Source of the DNA: an uncultured Bacteroidota bacterium
Lineage (GTDB): Bacteria; Bacteroidota; Bacteroidia; B-17B0; Aurantibacillaceae
Direction of reading: 5' to 3'
Assembly: GCA_903893815.1 (NCBI GenBank)
Contig: CAITNS010000079.1
Location: 1 to 64,000, forward strand
Length of the DNA stretch: 64,000 nucleotides
Both the position numbers and the translations under genes were made by a program. The notes beneath the pieces were generated by a model. It worked only from the letters and a program-made list of their open reading frames with translations, had not been told where the DNA came from and made no database searches. This document shows, in pieces, positions 24,698 to 34,024 of the stretch. Numbering within the stretch: the stretch's first letter is position 1; the number at the start of each line of letters is the position of its first letter.

Positions 24698-26254
24698 ATG
24701 GAAAAAATAACAATCCTTTGGGCAGATGATGAAATAGATTTATTGAAGCCACATATATTATTTTTAAATAGTAAAGGTTACGAAATTATTACCGCTTTAA
24801 GTGGCGATGAAGCTATTGATATTGTAAGAGAAAATAATACGATTTCTGCAGTATTGCTTGATGAAAATATGCCTGGTATTTCTGGTTTAGAAGCTTTAAC
24901 TAAAATTAAGCAGTTAAAAACGGATTTGCCGGTAATTATGATTACCAAAAGTGAAGAAGAATATATAATGGAAGATGCTATTGGTAGTAAGATTGCCGAC
25001 TATTTAATTAAACCAGTTAATCCCAATCAAATTTTATTGTCGCTTAAAAAAGCCTTAGATAATAAACGTTTGGTATCTGAAAAAACAAATACAGAGTACC
25101 GTAAAGAGTTTGGACAAATAGGAATGACTTTGTCGGATAACTTGAATTGGCAAGAGTGGCAAGAGGTATTTAAAAAAATTGTGTATTGGGAATTAGAAAT
25201 TGATCAAAACCAAGATAAAGGAATGCTTGAAGTTTTGAAAATGCAAAAAGCAGATGCTAATTTACAATTCTTTAAGTTTATTGAAAAAAATTATGTGAGT
25301 TGGTTAAATGGTTCAAATACAAACGTTCCAACCATGAGTCACACTTTATTGAAAAATAAATTCTTTAATAACTTTGATAATAATGGATGTACCTTTTTAT
25401 TGGTTATTGATAATTTACGTTACGATCAATGGAAAATGATACAACCTATTGTTCAAGATTATTTTAAGGTTGAAAATGAAGAATTGTTTTTCAGTATTTT
25501 ACCTTCGGCAACCCAATATGCTCGTAATGCAATATTCTCCGGTCTTTTACCAAGTGAAATGGAAAAACGTCACCCAGATTGGTGGAAAAATGATGAAGAT
25601 GAAGGTGGGAAAAATATGCATGAAGAAGATTTCTTAAACGCACAAATTAAACGTTTAGGAAAAGAAATTAAAACAAGCTATAATAAAATCACCAATTTTG
25701 CTGCTGGTAAAAAATTGTCGGAGAACATGAGTAACTTAATGAACAATAAGTTAAATGTGATTGTGTATAATTTTGTAGATATGCTAAGTCACTCCCGAAC
25801 CGAATCGGAAATGATTAGAGAATTAGCCGATGATGAGCCAGCATATAGAAGTTTAACACTTTCTTGGTTTGAGCATTCGCCATTGTTAGAAATGGTAAAA
25901 TTCATTGCGTCAAAAAAATGTAAATTAATTATCACTACAGATCATGGAACTGTTCACGTAAAAGAACCAACTAAAGTAATTGGAGATAAGAGTGTGAATA
26001 CAAATTTGCGTTACAAACAGGGTAGGGCATTAGATTATAATGCAAAGGAAGTATTTGAAATTAAAAATCCAGCTGACGCTTTTTTACCAAAACAAAATGT
26101 GAGTTCTCGTTTTATATTTGCTAGAGAAGATAAGTTTTTCGCTTATCCAAATAACTTTAATCATTATGTTCAGTATTACAAAAACACCTTTCAGCATGGC
26201 GGAGTAAGTTTAGAGGAAATGATTATTCCTTATATAACGCTATCAGCTAAATAA
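24698..26254 (+). CDS. porX: Type IX secretion response regulator PorX (receiver plus PglZ domain)
   Basis: PorX controls the type IX secretion system in Bacteroidota, acting with the kinase PorY and a sigma factor. The protein has 518 residues. The receiver domain (about 1-120) keeps D10/D11, phospho-acceptor D55 and the Lys in LIKPVNP. A helical middle region follows, and then a PglZ domain, an alkaline-phosphatase-like fold. Its metal and nucleophile residues are visible: VIDNLRYDQW, Thr272 in SATQYARN, and Asp and His in TTDHGTVHV. In PorX this domain cleaves oligonucleotide signals, as known from work on Porphyromonas. The kinase gene porY is not in the window. A bidirectional terminator follows. 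Confidence 0.95.
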   Translation: MEKITILWADDEIDLLKPHILFLNSKGYEIITALSGDEAIDIVRENNTISAVLLDENMPGISGLEALTKIKQLKTDLPVIMITKSEEEYIMEDAIGSKIADYLIKPVNPNQILLSLKKALDNKRLVSEKTNTEYRKEFGQIGMTLSDNLNWQEWQEVFKKIVYWELEIDQNQDKGMLEVLKMQKADANLQFFKFIEKNYVSWLNGSNTNVPTMSHTLLKNKFFNNFDNNGCTFLLVIDNLRYDQWKMIQPIVQDYFKVENEELFFSILPSATQYARNAIFSGLLPSEMEKRHPDWWKNDEDEGGKNMHEEDFLNAQIKRLGKEIKTSYNKITNFAAGKKLSENMSNLMNNKLNVIVYNFVDMLSHSRTESEMIRELADDEPAYRSLTLSWFEHSPLLEMVKFIASKKCKLIITTDHGTVHVKEPTKVIGDKSVNTNLRYKQGRALDYNAKEVFEIKNPADAFLPKQNVSSRFIFAREDKFFAYPNNFNHYVQYYKNTFQHGGVSLEEMIIPYITLSAK

Positions 26255-26271
26255 ATATATGATTAACCCAT

Positions 26272-26304
26272 AAAAAAAAGGTTCAAATTTTTGAACCTTT
26301 TTTT
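26272..26304. terminator. Bidirectional terminator after porX
   Basis: GGTTCAAA and TTTGAACC form an 8-bp stem with a 2-nt TT gap (26280-26297), extended by A-runs on the left and T-runs on the right. It serves both the porX end and the end of the DUF3078 gene. Confidence 0.85.
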
Positions 26305-26320
26305 GTTTTCATGTGTTTGA

Positions 26321-27307
26321 TTAGAATTTATAAGTAAACCCAACTCCTAATACTTGTTTAAACTGTACGTCTGGTCCAATTGTACCTTTTTGGTCACCAG
26401 CATTTCTTAACACTTTAATATCGTCGTCGTATATTAATTGAGTGGCAAGTGTTGCTGATATAAATTTATTTACTTTAAATGTAGTTAAGGTTGTCCAGTT
26501 AACATCAACATTTTGTGGGTTGTTTAAGTAGTTAGAGAATAATTCTAATACTGTTTGAAACGTAATATTTTCCATGACTTTAGTTTGGTATTGTACTTTT
26601 AAATAAGCACCAAATTCTTCACGATGTGTTTTGTAGTTTTGAGTAATTTTTCCTCCCTGACTAGGGTCACGAATTTCTTTTTGAACACCAAAAGCTCCAT
26701 ATCTAGCTAAACTATCATCATTTACAAAAGTAAATTTACCAGTTACGGGAGCAATAAATGCGGAAAAATGATCGTTTGGTTTATAATCAAAACCAATAGC
26801 CGCTAAAGCGTATCCTGGCGCCATAAATCGAGAGATATAAACTGAATCATTTGGATAGTTAAAACCATCAGCAAATTGAGTTCTAAAGTCACCTAAAGCT
26901 GTTGCATACCAACTTTTTTTAAGTTGACGGCCGAATTTTGATGAAAACTGAATTTTATCGTCATTTTTCCACCATTGCTTGTTATCTCCTTGTTTAATAA
27001 CTCCGTAACCCAATTCTAAATTGTTATCCCAAGTAATTTTTCCTTTTTTATATTTAGCAAAAACGTTTACTAATCCACCTAAAGAAATAGAATTATTTCC
27101 GCCTGCCGACCAGTTTGTTAATGATACTTGTTGTCCGTTAATTGATATAACACCGCCAACTTTCCATGGTTTAACGCTATCAGCAGCTATAGCTTTTAAT
27201 TTATCGATTTCTGATTGCACTTTTGCAGCATCGTCTTTTGTAACTTCTTGTGAAAAACTATTAACAGCTAAAGATAATAGTAGGATGCAGAATATTTTTT
27301 TCTTCAT
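26321..27307 (-). CDS. DUF3078 family outer-membrane protein
   Basis: This 328-residue protein has a signal peptide (FCILLLSLAVNSFSQ) and belongs to the Bacteroidota family DUF3078. The family signs are WKVGGVISINGQQVSLTNWSAGGNNSISLGG after a short helical linker, WDNNLELGYGVIKQG, and repeated amphipathic beta strands ending in an aromatic residue (VGFTYKF). This suggests an outer-membrane beta-barrel that lacks a plug. Its function is unknown. It lies between porX and the DUF4835 gene, with no shared operon since porX runs in the opposite direction. The C-terminal Phe is typical of barrel proteins recognised by the BAM complex. Confidence 0.85.
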   Translation of the reverse strand: MKKKIFCILLLSLAVNSFSQEVTKDDAAKVQSEIDKLKAIAADSVKPWKVGGVISINGQQVSLTNWSAGGNNSISLGGLVNVFAKYKKGKITWDNNLELGYGVIKQGDNKQWWKNDDKIQFSSKFGRQLKKSWYATALGDFRTQFADGFNYPNDSVYISRFMAPGYALAAIGFDYKPNDHFSAFIAPVTGKFTFVNDDSLARYGAFGVQKEIRDPSQGGKITQNYKTHREEFGAYLKVQYQTKVMENITFQTVLELFSNYLNNPQNVDVNWTTLTTFKVNKFISATLATQLIYDDDIKVLRNAGDQKGTIGPDVQFKQVLGVGFTYKF

Positions 27308-27388
27308 TTAGTGGTGTGAATTTTAGGTTGTAAAACTAATAAAACATTTTATACAAGAAAGGTAGTTATAATTATTATAATGTTAAAT

Positions 27389-28288
27389 TTAGTTTTCCTG
27401 TATTTTGAAATACTTATTAGAGTTTGCAGGATCCACAGTGGTTAGAATTTCCACAGCTTTTGTTTTTTCATCGGGGTTACCTTTTGAGAAAATATTTACA
27501 ACTTCAGTGACCTTAGCATCAAAAAATAGTTCCATTGCAAAGGATGCAGGCCTGTTTTTATAAACACCTGATAATAAATCTATTGATTTTAAGATTTCCT
27601 TTCTTCCATCATCAGCTTTATCAAACATAATATCTAGACCTAAACGGTGGTATTTATACATACATTCTCTGATAGGTTGAAAAACAGGTTGTAGGGCATT
27701 TTCAACAATCCAATATCTATTTTTTTGACTCTCAAAAGATTTCCAACCAGATTCGGCAGCACTTTGAGCATTTGTAACGATAAGCTGTGCTTTTTGAAAA
27801 TACTCAGTTCCTCCTAAGTTAGAATAAGTGTCATAATCATTCGCAATAATAATATATGCGTAATAAGCTAAAACAGAGGTAATATTGTTTTGAAAAGTGT
27901 TTAAGTTAAACTCAAGTTGCTGAAATTGCTGGTATTTGAACACAAAGCTCTCATCAATATAATTTACAGTAGGTGAAAAGTAAGAGCTTTTATAAACTGG
28001 TCTTCTACTTTGAATTTGAATAGTTGCCATATAATCATCAGCACTTAATTTTTGAGTAACATTGATCAATACAGAACAGTCAATTCGTTCGTTTACTGTG
28101 AAGTTATCTTTGGTCCATCTGGTGTTATTCATGAACTCAAAAATAGATTTTTGTAATTGCTCAAAAATCTGTTTTTCAGTAGTTCCTTGTACTTGCACAG
28201 AAACAACACTTACTTGGCAGTTTAATTCTTGTGAACTAATGTTTTGACTTAGTAATAAAAAAAGAAATATATATAAATAGTTACGCAT
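27389..28288 (-). CDS. DUF4835 family protein (PorD-like)
   Basis: This 299-residue periplasmic protein has a signal peptide (YIFLFLLLSQNISSQ) and matches DUF4835. As I recall, some databases label this family PorD, a type IX secretion-associated protein. The mature part begins ELNCQVSVVSVQVQG and contains NTRWTKDNF, SRRPVYKSSYFSP and LAYYAYIIIANDYDTYS, all typical of the family. The start overlaps the coaBC stop by 8 nt (ATGCGTAAC shares GCGTAA), so the two are translationally coupled. It is the last gene of the bamD-rpoZ-coaBC block. A direct role in secretion is not shown by the sequence. Confidence 0.85.
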   Translation of the reverse strand: MRNYLYIFLFLLLSQNISSQELNCQVSVVSVQVQGTTEKQIFEQLQKSIFEFMNNTRWTKDNFTVNERIDCSVLINVTQKLSADDYMATIQIQSRRPVYKSSYFSPTVNYIDESFVFKYQQFQQLEFNLNTFQNNITSVLAYYAYIIIANDYDTYSNLGGTEYFQKAQLIVTNAQSAAESGWKSFESQKNRYWIVENALQPVFQPIRECMYKYHRLGLDIMFDKADDGRKEILKSIDLLSGVYKNRPASFAMELFFDAKVTEVVNIFSKGNPDEKTKAVEILTTVDPANSNKYFKIQEN

Positions 28289-29486
28289 CTGTTTTTAAAT
28301 AATTTATAGCGAAGGTTACAATATCCTTAGCTACTGCTTGCTTGCTTTTTAACTCAAAATTATACATTTTATTGTGTTTATCAATAATTGTTACTTTGTT
28401 AGTATCAACACCAAATCCTGCACCCTTTTCTATGGCAGAGTTGGCCACAATAAAGTCAAGGTTTTTCTTTGCTATTTTAGCTTTTGCGTATTCTAAAACA
28501 TTATCAGTTTCAAGAGCAAAGCCAACTAATAGCTGATGTTTTTTTTGTTTACCTAACGTTTCTAATATATCTGTTGTTTTAGTTAATTCTAAAAATAATT
28601 CAGAGTCTTTCTTTTTGATTTTTGAATCGGCTATTGATTTTGGTTTGTAATCGGCAACAGCAGCAGCTAAAACGGCAATATCTACATTTTTAAACACCAA
28701 TTCACATGCTTTATACATCTCTTCTGAACTTTCTACTTTTACTATTGTAACCAATTTTTCGTTTGGTACTTCATGTGAAGGACCTAATACTAATGTAACA
28801 TCTGCGCCTAATTTTGCAAACTCATCAGCAATTGCTACACCCATTTTACCCGACGAACGATTTCCAATAAATCTAACTGGATCAATAGCTTCGTATGTAG
28901 GGCCTGCATTTACTAAAACTTTTTTACCACTTAGTGGAAGATTATCCTCAAAATATTGGCTAATAAAATGAATAATGTTTTCCGGCTCAGCCATTCTTCC
29001 TTCTCCTACCAAACCACTCGCTAATTCACCACTTTCGGCTGCAATAACGATATTCCCATTTTTTCTTAGGGTATCAATATTTTGTTTAGTAGTAGGATGT
29101 TGATACATATCTAAATCCATGGCAGGAGCAACAAACACTTTGCTTCTTGCTGATAAGTAACAAGCACTAACAATATTATCACAATGCCCTGACGCAAATT
29201 TGGCTAAGGTATTAGCAGTTAATGGTGCTACTATAATAGCGTCGGCCCATTCCGCTAAAGCCACATGATTGTTCCAATTATTATTTGCATCAAAAAAATC
29301 AGTCACCACTTCATTTTTACTTAAAACAGATAATGTTTTTGCTGTCACAAATTCTTCTGAAGCCTTTGTCATAATTACTTTAACAATGGCGCCTTCTTTA
29401 ATCAACAAGCGCACTAAATGAGCACACTTATAGGCTGCAATTCCTCCAGTAATTCCTAGTAAAATATGTTTGTTTTTTAATGACAT
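28281..29486 (-). CDS. coaBC: Bifunctional phosphopantothenoylcysteine decarboxylase / phosphopantothenate--cysteine ligase
   Basis: CoaBC performs two consecutive steps of coenzyme A synthesis: ligation of cysteine to 4'-phosphopantothenate, then decarboxylation to phosphopantetheine. The N-terminal CoaC flavodoxin-like domain has GITGGIAAYKCAHLVR, the active His in WNNHVALAEWADAI, and PAMDLDMYQHP. The C-terminal CoaB domain has VNAGPTYEAIDPVRFIGNRSSGKMG and later VGFALETDN. The length of 401 residues is normal. A hairpin terminator lies between rpoZ and this gene, so coaBC may have its own promoter or depend on readthrough. Confidence 0.96.
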   Translation of the reverse strand: MSLKNKHILLGITGGIAAYKCAHLVRLLIKEGAIVKVIMTKASEEFVTAKTLSVLSKNEVVTDFFDANNNWNNHVALAEWADAIIVAPLTANTLAKFASGHCDNIVSACYLSARSKVFVAPAMDLDMYQHPTTKQNIDTLRKNGNIVIAAESGELASGLVGEGRMAEPENIIHFISQYFEDNLPLSGKKVLVNAGPTYEAIDPVRFIGNRSSGKMGVAIADEFAKLGADVTLVLGPSHEVPNEKLVTIVKVESSEEMYKACELVFKNVDIAVLAAAVADYKPKSIADSKIKKKDSELFLELTKTTDILETLGKQKKHQLLVGFALETDNVLEYAKAKIAKKNLDFIVANSAIEKGAGFGVDTNKVTIIDKHNKMYNFELKSKQAVAKDIVTFAINYLKTDA

Positions 29487-29490
29487 ATAA

Positions 29491-29527
29491 ATTAAAAACC
29501 CATCTGCCTATTGGTGGATGGGTTTAA
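29491..29527 (-). terminator. Terminator between rpoZ and coaBC
   Basis: ACCCATCTGCC and GGTGGATGGGT form an 11-bp stem (two wobble pairs) closing a TATT loop at 29498-29523. On the minus strand it is followed by a T-run and then by the coaBC start. Confidence 0.75.
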
Positions 29528-29547
29528 AAATAACAATAAAACTATTA

Positions 29548-29880
29548 TTAAATTTTAGTTTGTTCTTTAGCTGGATTTCTGTAGTAAGTTTTATCTTCTA
29601 AAAACTCATTAATAGAAATTAAAGATGGTTTAGGTAATTTTTCGTAAAATTTAGAGATTTCAATTTGTTCTCTGTTTTCAAAAATCTCTTCTAAGTTATC
29701 AGAATTACTAGCAAATTCAGCTAATTTAGCAGATAACTCTTCTTTCATTTCAGAACTAATTTGGTTAGCACGTTTAGAAATAATTGAAATTGATTCATAA
29801 ATATTTCCAGTTGGACCATCAAATCTTCTGATGTCGCGGGTTACTGTACTTGGTTCTGCGTTTGTTTTTTTAAAGTCCAT
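29548..29880 (-). CDS. rpoZ: RNA polymerase omega subunit (Bacteroidota type)
   Basis: This 110-residue protein corresponds to the Bacteroidota version of the omega subunit (Rpb6-like), which helps assemble and stabilise RNA polymerase. The core YESISIISKRANQISSEMKEELSAKL (about residues 28-53) resembles the conserved omega helix pair, with the KRANQI segment at its centre. An acidic stretch and the C-terminal LISINEFLEDKTYYR follow. It begins 3 nt after bamD. The position in a bamD-rpoZ-coaBC block supports the identification, because the sequence alone is short. Confidence 0.85.
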   Translation of the reverse strand: MDFKKTNAEPSTVTRDIRRFDGPTGNIYESISIISKRANQISSEMKEELSAKLAEFASNSDNLEEIFENREQIEISKFYEKLPKPSLISINEFLEDKTYYRNPAKEQTKI

Positions 29881-29883
29881 CTT

Positions 29884-30684
29884 CTATTGATTTATATTAC
29901 TTTTTACTTTTATACAACTTTCATAAACAGATTCTGCCTTTTGCAAATAACTGCTTTTAGGGTACAAATCTACTAATTTTAAATAACTTTCCATAGCTAA
30001 ATTTAATCTTTCTAACTTTTTGGTTTCCAGACTGTTAATTGCTAGCAGATAATAAGCATCAACTGTCACATACATCATTTCGTCAATAAAGTTAGACTCA
30101 GGGAAATCTTTTATGAAATTTTGGGCTGAAGCAATAGTAGCTTTATAATCTCCAATATTAAAATATTGATTGGTAATATCATGTTCCTTTTGTTCTAATT
30201 TACCTCTTAAAAGATCATTAATCTTATTACAAGAATCAATACGTGAACTTTCTGGATATAAGTCGATAAAATTTTGCAATTCAGCCATTGCATTTTTTGT
30301 ATCTGTTTGATCTAATTTATAAATAGGTGAATTTAAATAATAGCAATATGCATTCATGAATAAACATTCCTCGGCATGTTTACCCGATGGGAAGCTTCTG
30401 AAATAATTCTTAAAATGATATTGAGATAAGCTGTAATCTCCTTGGTAATAATTACAGTAAGAAAAATAGAAATAGATTTCCTCTGCTTTATCTGTTCCTT
30501 TATAAACAGGAATTAACTCCTCATATAAGGCTGTAGCTTTTACATAGTTACCTTTTTGGTAGTATTGATTTGCTCTCTCTAATTTTAATTCATAATTAGA
30601 ACTTTTTAAGAGTTTATTATATCCATCGCAACTTGCAAACAAGATGGACGAAAGAATAATAATATAAAGACTAATTTTTTTCAA
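29884..30684 (-). CDS. bamD: Outer membrane assembly lipoprotein BamD
   Basis: BamD is the essential lipoprotein of the BAM complex that folds beta-barrels into the outer membrane. The N-terminal lipoprotein signal is SLYIIILSSILFASC with Cys at residue 19. TPR-like helix pairs follow: RANQYYQKGNYVKATALYEEL, AEEIYFYFSYCNYYQGDYSLSQYHF, and LYPESSRIDSCNKI. The length of 266 residues is normal. The start is TTG, fixed by the signal peptide. A perfect TATCTTTG promoter box lies only 7 nt upstream. It leads the block with rpoZ and coaBC. Confidence 0.93.
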   Translation of the reverse strand: MKKISLYIIILSSILFASCDGYNKLLKSSNYELKLERANQYYQKGNYVKATALYEELIPVYKGTDKAEEIYFYFSYCNYYQGDYSLSQYHFKNYFRSFPSGKHAEECLFMNAYCYYLNSPIYKLDQTDTKNAMAELQNFIDLYPESSRIDSCNKINDLLRGKLEQKEHDITNQYFNIGDYKATIASAQNFIKDFPESNFIDEMMYVTVDAYYLLAINSLETKKLERLNLAMESYLKLVDLYPKSSYLQKAESVYESCIKVKSNINQ

Positions 30685-30691
30685 GCGAATG

Positions 30692-30699
30692 CAAAGATA
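30692..30699 (-). promoter_or_regulatory. TAnnTTTG promoter box of bamD, near-leaderless
   Basis: The minus strand reads TATCTTTG, ending 7 nt before the TTG start of bamD. The 150-bp gap to the ABC transporter gene holds no gene. Confidence 0.6.
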
Positions 30700-30834
30700 A
30701 TTTATTTAATGAATTTAGGATTGTTTATTTGTTAAAGAAAGTTAGTTCATAAAAAAGACATAAGAGATTAAAGAGAGAGAAGGGAAGCAGGACGTTTTTT
30801 AGTCCCTTCAATCCCTTCTTTCTTTTTGGTCTGG

Positions 30835-33800
30835 TTACTTTTTCTTTTTAAAGCTAATATTACCCATAGCATCTAATACTTTTTTAAATACTTCAAAATA
30901 CAACATCACCATTAATGAGAGGCTCATTAGCCAAATAACAGCCATATTAAACCAATAGGTTGGAATTAAACTACCCATAAAGCGTTTGTTAGGAGCATAA
31001 AAATGTGCTGCTCCAAAATTTGATTCAATTGGATCTAAAAAAATTGGGTCTTTTCTTTGAATTAACCTGCCATCATACTCTAAGCAATTCAATCCAAAAT
31101 CACCTTTGTTTAACACAAAGTTCTCTAAGGCTTCATTTGTATAATTATCTTGTAAAGCAATTAACTGTTCGTTGCCACCCAATTCTTTTATTAATCTTTG
31201 AGTAACTTTATCTCTCAGATCATATGCTTTTTTATCAACGTTGATATAGTTTTCGTTGATGAGTTCTAAAAAAGATTTTAAAGAAGCTCCAATTGCTAGT
31301 GAATATTCTTTTGAGTTTAGCTGATTAATTCCTTCAAATTTGTATTTATTTTTTAAGAAGGCTTGCTCTTTTAAAAGCTCATTTTTCACTAAGGTTAAAT
31401 CTTTTTCTAATTCGGTTTTTTTAGATGGATCTTTTAAAGCGTTATTGATTTTTGTGATTTTGTTTTGTATTTCTGGTATCCAATATACTTTTTTGTAAGT
31501 AGCAATACTAGTAGATCTATCAGATCTATAGAAATGTTTTTGAAATTCATTTGCTTTAAACTGATTGACAGCCAAAGCTTCAAAAGCCCAACGGCTAGCC
31601 ATCATTTCTCCAACAATTGGCACGCCGCCTTGCTTTGCTAGTATTGGATTTAATTTATCAAACTTAACCACAACACCTGCTAATAATAATTGTGGGATAA
31701 TTAAAAATGGAATCGAAATATAAATGGTAACGGCACTGTTAAACGCACTAGAAATATTTAATCCTAACATGTTAGCAAAACAAGAGGCTGAGAATAAAAT
31801 CATCCAATAATCACAAAACATTCCTTTTACTCCCATAATTAAATTACCAACTAACACAAACATAAATGTTTGAATAGCCGATAAAGTAAACATGATAATA
31901 ATTTTGCTCCATAAATAACTTCCTTTACTTAGGTTTAAAAAAGACTCACGTTTACGAATTTTTCTATCTCTTATAATCTCTTCAGCAGATACCGTTAAAC
32001 CAATAAATAAAGCAACTACCACCGACATGAACATGTAAGCAGGAACGTTTTCATTTTCTCTGAAGAAGTATCCTTTCGTATTATTAGCATCAGTATTGTA
32101 AAAACGAATTAAAGCAGCTAATACAAATGCTAAAGCTGGAGCTTCAATTAAATTGATTAATAAATATTGAGTATTAGTTAATTTACTCAATACGTCACGA
32201 GTTATAAATACTTTAAATTGCTTGAAGGCATTTGGTATTTTAAAAATAGCTTCTGGAATTTCATCTTGGTGTTTAATATTTCCAATTGTAGATTCTATTT
32301 TCTCAACATAACTTTTATTCCATTCACTTGGACTTGTTTTACGATTGTGTGTTAAGTTACCGTATTCATCCAATACTTTACTTTCAATAATATTAAAAAT
32401 TAATTCAGGGTTTACGTTACCACAGTTCCAGCATTCGCTTTCTTCAGCATTAACATGTTGCACCAATGTCTTGAAGTAAGAAACAGCATCAACTGGATTT
32501 CCATAATAAATTGGGTAACCACCCACATCTAAAATTTGAAGTTTATCAAACATTTTAAAAATGTCTGATGATGGTTGATGGATAACTACAAAAATTAATT
32601 TCCCTTTTAAAGATAATTCTTTTAAAAGGTCCATAATGTTTTCAGAGTCTCGTGATGATAAACCAGAAGTAGGCTCATCTACATAAAGCACGGATGGTTC
32701 ACGAATTAACTCTAAACCAATATTTAAACGTTTACGTTGTCCTCCTGAAATTGTTTTTTCTAAAGGTGAACCAACTTTTAATTCTTTAGTTTCAGATAAA
32801 CCTAAATCAGCTAATAAAGAATGACATTTTTTAGCGATTTCCTCGTCGCTTAAATTGCCAAAACATAATTTAGCATTGTAAAATAAGTTTTGATAAACCG
32901 TTAATTCTTCAATTAACAAGTCATCTTGTGTAACGTGACCAATAACGCCTTCAACAAATTTTTTCTCAACGTGAATGTTTTTTCCATTAATTAAAACTTG
33001 TCCGCCGCTAGGTATTTCTACACCGTTTAAAACATTTAATAAAGTAGATTTACCAGCGCCTGAACCTCCCATAATACCAATTAACTTACCGCCTTCTTCG
33101 CGGATATTGATATTACGTAGACCTAATTTGCCACCTTTAAATTTATATTCAATATTTTTTGCCTCAAACGAAATACGAGCTTGTGATCCATCTGCTAAGA
33201 AACGGCTGATAATATCACTATAATAAATTGGTTTAACCCTTGAGTTTCTTAAAGATGAACCAGGAGTTAAAATGTGAACACGTTCTTTTGAAATACCTTG
33301 ACCATTTAACTGTAACTCAATATTACCGTAAATACGCAAAGCATACATACCAACGCTATCAATTTGTATTACTCGAACATCAGAAGATAACGCATCGCAG
33401 TAAATGTGTTTACAAGCATTTTCGTAACCATTTTCTTTGTTATTAATAACTAAGATATTTGGTGTATTTGGAATTTTTTCTGCAGTATCTTCAATAAAGG
33501 CTCTTAACTGATTAAACTCTTCAAGCGAAATGTTAAAGGTATCAGCCACTGTTATTACAAATTCATTTTCTTGTTCCGAAATTTCATCTGAAGAGTAAAT
33601 AAATTCTAATAAACGTATTAATACGATAACTTTTTGAGGTTGCTCTAATTCTTGATTAATTTGAGTACAGATCTTTAATACTTTAACTGAGTTTAATGAG
33701 GTTCGTTTTGCTGAACCATCTTTTTTCTTTGAACCAGCTTGCTGCGCTTCAATATACTCATCAAAAATAACTAAGTATTTTTCAACCTGCTCTTTATTTA

Positions 33801-33912
33801 ATTGTTGTTTCAAAAAGGCCTCAACAATTGAACGACCAGTATTACTAATTCCATCAACTTTGGCGATGATGGCAAACATTTGCATTAGGGCACGAAGTAT
33901 TCGTTCACTCAT
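30835..33912 (-). CDS. ABCG-type ATP-binding cassette/permease with N-terminal TerB-like domain
   Basis: This 1,025-residue protein combines an N-terminal TerB-like helical region (about 1-150, with MQMFAIIAKVDGISNTGR and ISEQENEFVITVAD), a beta-rich linker, and an ABC ATPase. The ATPase has the Walker A GGSGAGKSTLLN, the signature SGGQRKRLNIGLELI and the Walker B VLYVDEPTSGL, followed by a switch His in VVIHQPSSD. An ABC2-type membrane region has about six helices near residues 570-770. A long hydrophilic segment then precedes a last helix near the C terminus (WFNMAVIWLMSLSLMVMLYF). The order ATPase-then-membrane is that of the ABCG/White family. The substrate is unknown. Confidence 0.88.
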   Translation of the reverse strand: MSERILRALMQMFAIIAKVDGISNTGRSIVEAFLKQQLNKEQVEKYLVIFDEYIEAQQAGSKKKDGSAKRTSLNSVKVLKICTQINQELEQPQKVIVLIRLLEFIYSSDEISEQENEFVITVADTFNISLEEFNQLRAFIEDTAEKIPNTPNILVINNKENGYENACKHIYCDALSSDVRVIQIDSVGMYALRIYGNIELQLNGQGISKERVHILTPGSSLRNSRVKPIYYSDIISRFLADGSQARISFEAKNIEYKFKGGKLGLRNINIREEGGKLIGIMGGSGAGKSTLLNVLNGVEIPSGGQVLINGKNIHVEKKFVEGVIGHVTQDDLLIEELTVYQNLFYNAKLCFGNLSDEEIAKKCHSLLADLGLSETKELKVGSPLEKTISGGQRKRLNIGLELIREPSVLYVDEPTSGLSSRDSENIMDLLKELSLKGKLIFVVIHQPSSDIFKMFDKLQILDVGGYPIYYGNPVDAVSYFKTLVQHVNAEESECWNCGNVNPELIFNIIESKVLDEYGNLTHNRKTSPSEWNKSYVEKIESTIGNIKHQDEIPEAIFKIPNAFKQFKVFITRDVLSKLTNTQYLLINLIEAPALAFVLAALIRFYNTDANNTKGYFFRENENVPAYMFMSVVVALFIGLTVSAEEIIRDRKIRKRESFLNLSKGSYLWSKIIIMFTLSAIQTFMFVLVGNLIMGVKGMFCDYWMILFSASCFANMLGLNISSAFNSAVTIYISIPFLIIPQLLLAGVVVKFDKLNPILAKQGGVPIVGEMMASRWAFEALAVNQFKANEFQKHFYRSDRSTSIATYKKVYWIPEIQNKITKINNALKDPSKKTELEKDLTLVKNELLKEQAFLKNKYKFEGINQLNSKEYSLAIGASLKSFLELINENYINVDKKAYDLRDKVTQRLIKELGGNEQLIALQDNYTNEALENFVLNKGDFGLNCLEYDGRLIQRKDPIFLDPIESNFGAAHFYAPNKRFMGSLIPTYWFNMAVIWLMSLSLMVMLYFEVFKKVLDAMGNISFKKKK

Positions 33913-34008
33913 AGTATTTTAATTAAAAGATGTTTTGCAGGACAAGTACGCAAGATACTAAATATTAACTATTTAACAAATATCAATTGAATATTTTGTA
34001 AAAGCGTT

Positions 34009-34016
34009 ATTTTTGC
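34009..34016 (+). promoter_or_regulatory. TAnnTTTG promoter box, near-leaderless
   Basis: TATTTTTG ends 8 nt before the ATG of the Pif1-type helicase gene. Confidence 0.6.
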
Positions 34017-34024
34017 GTTAAATT

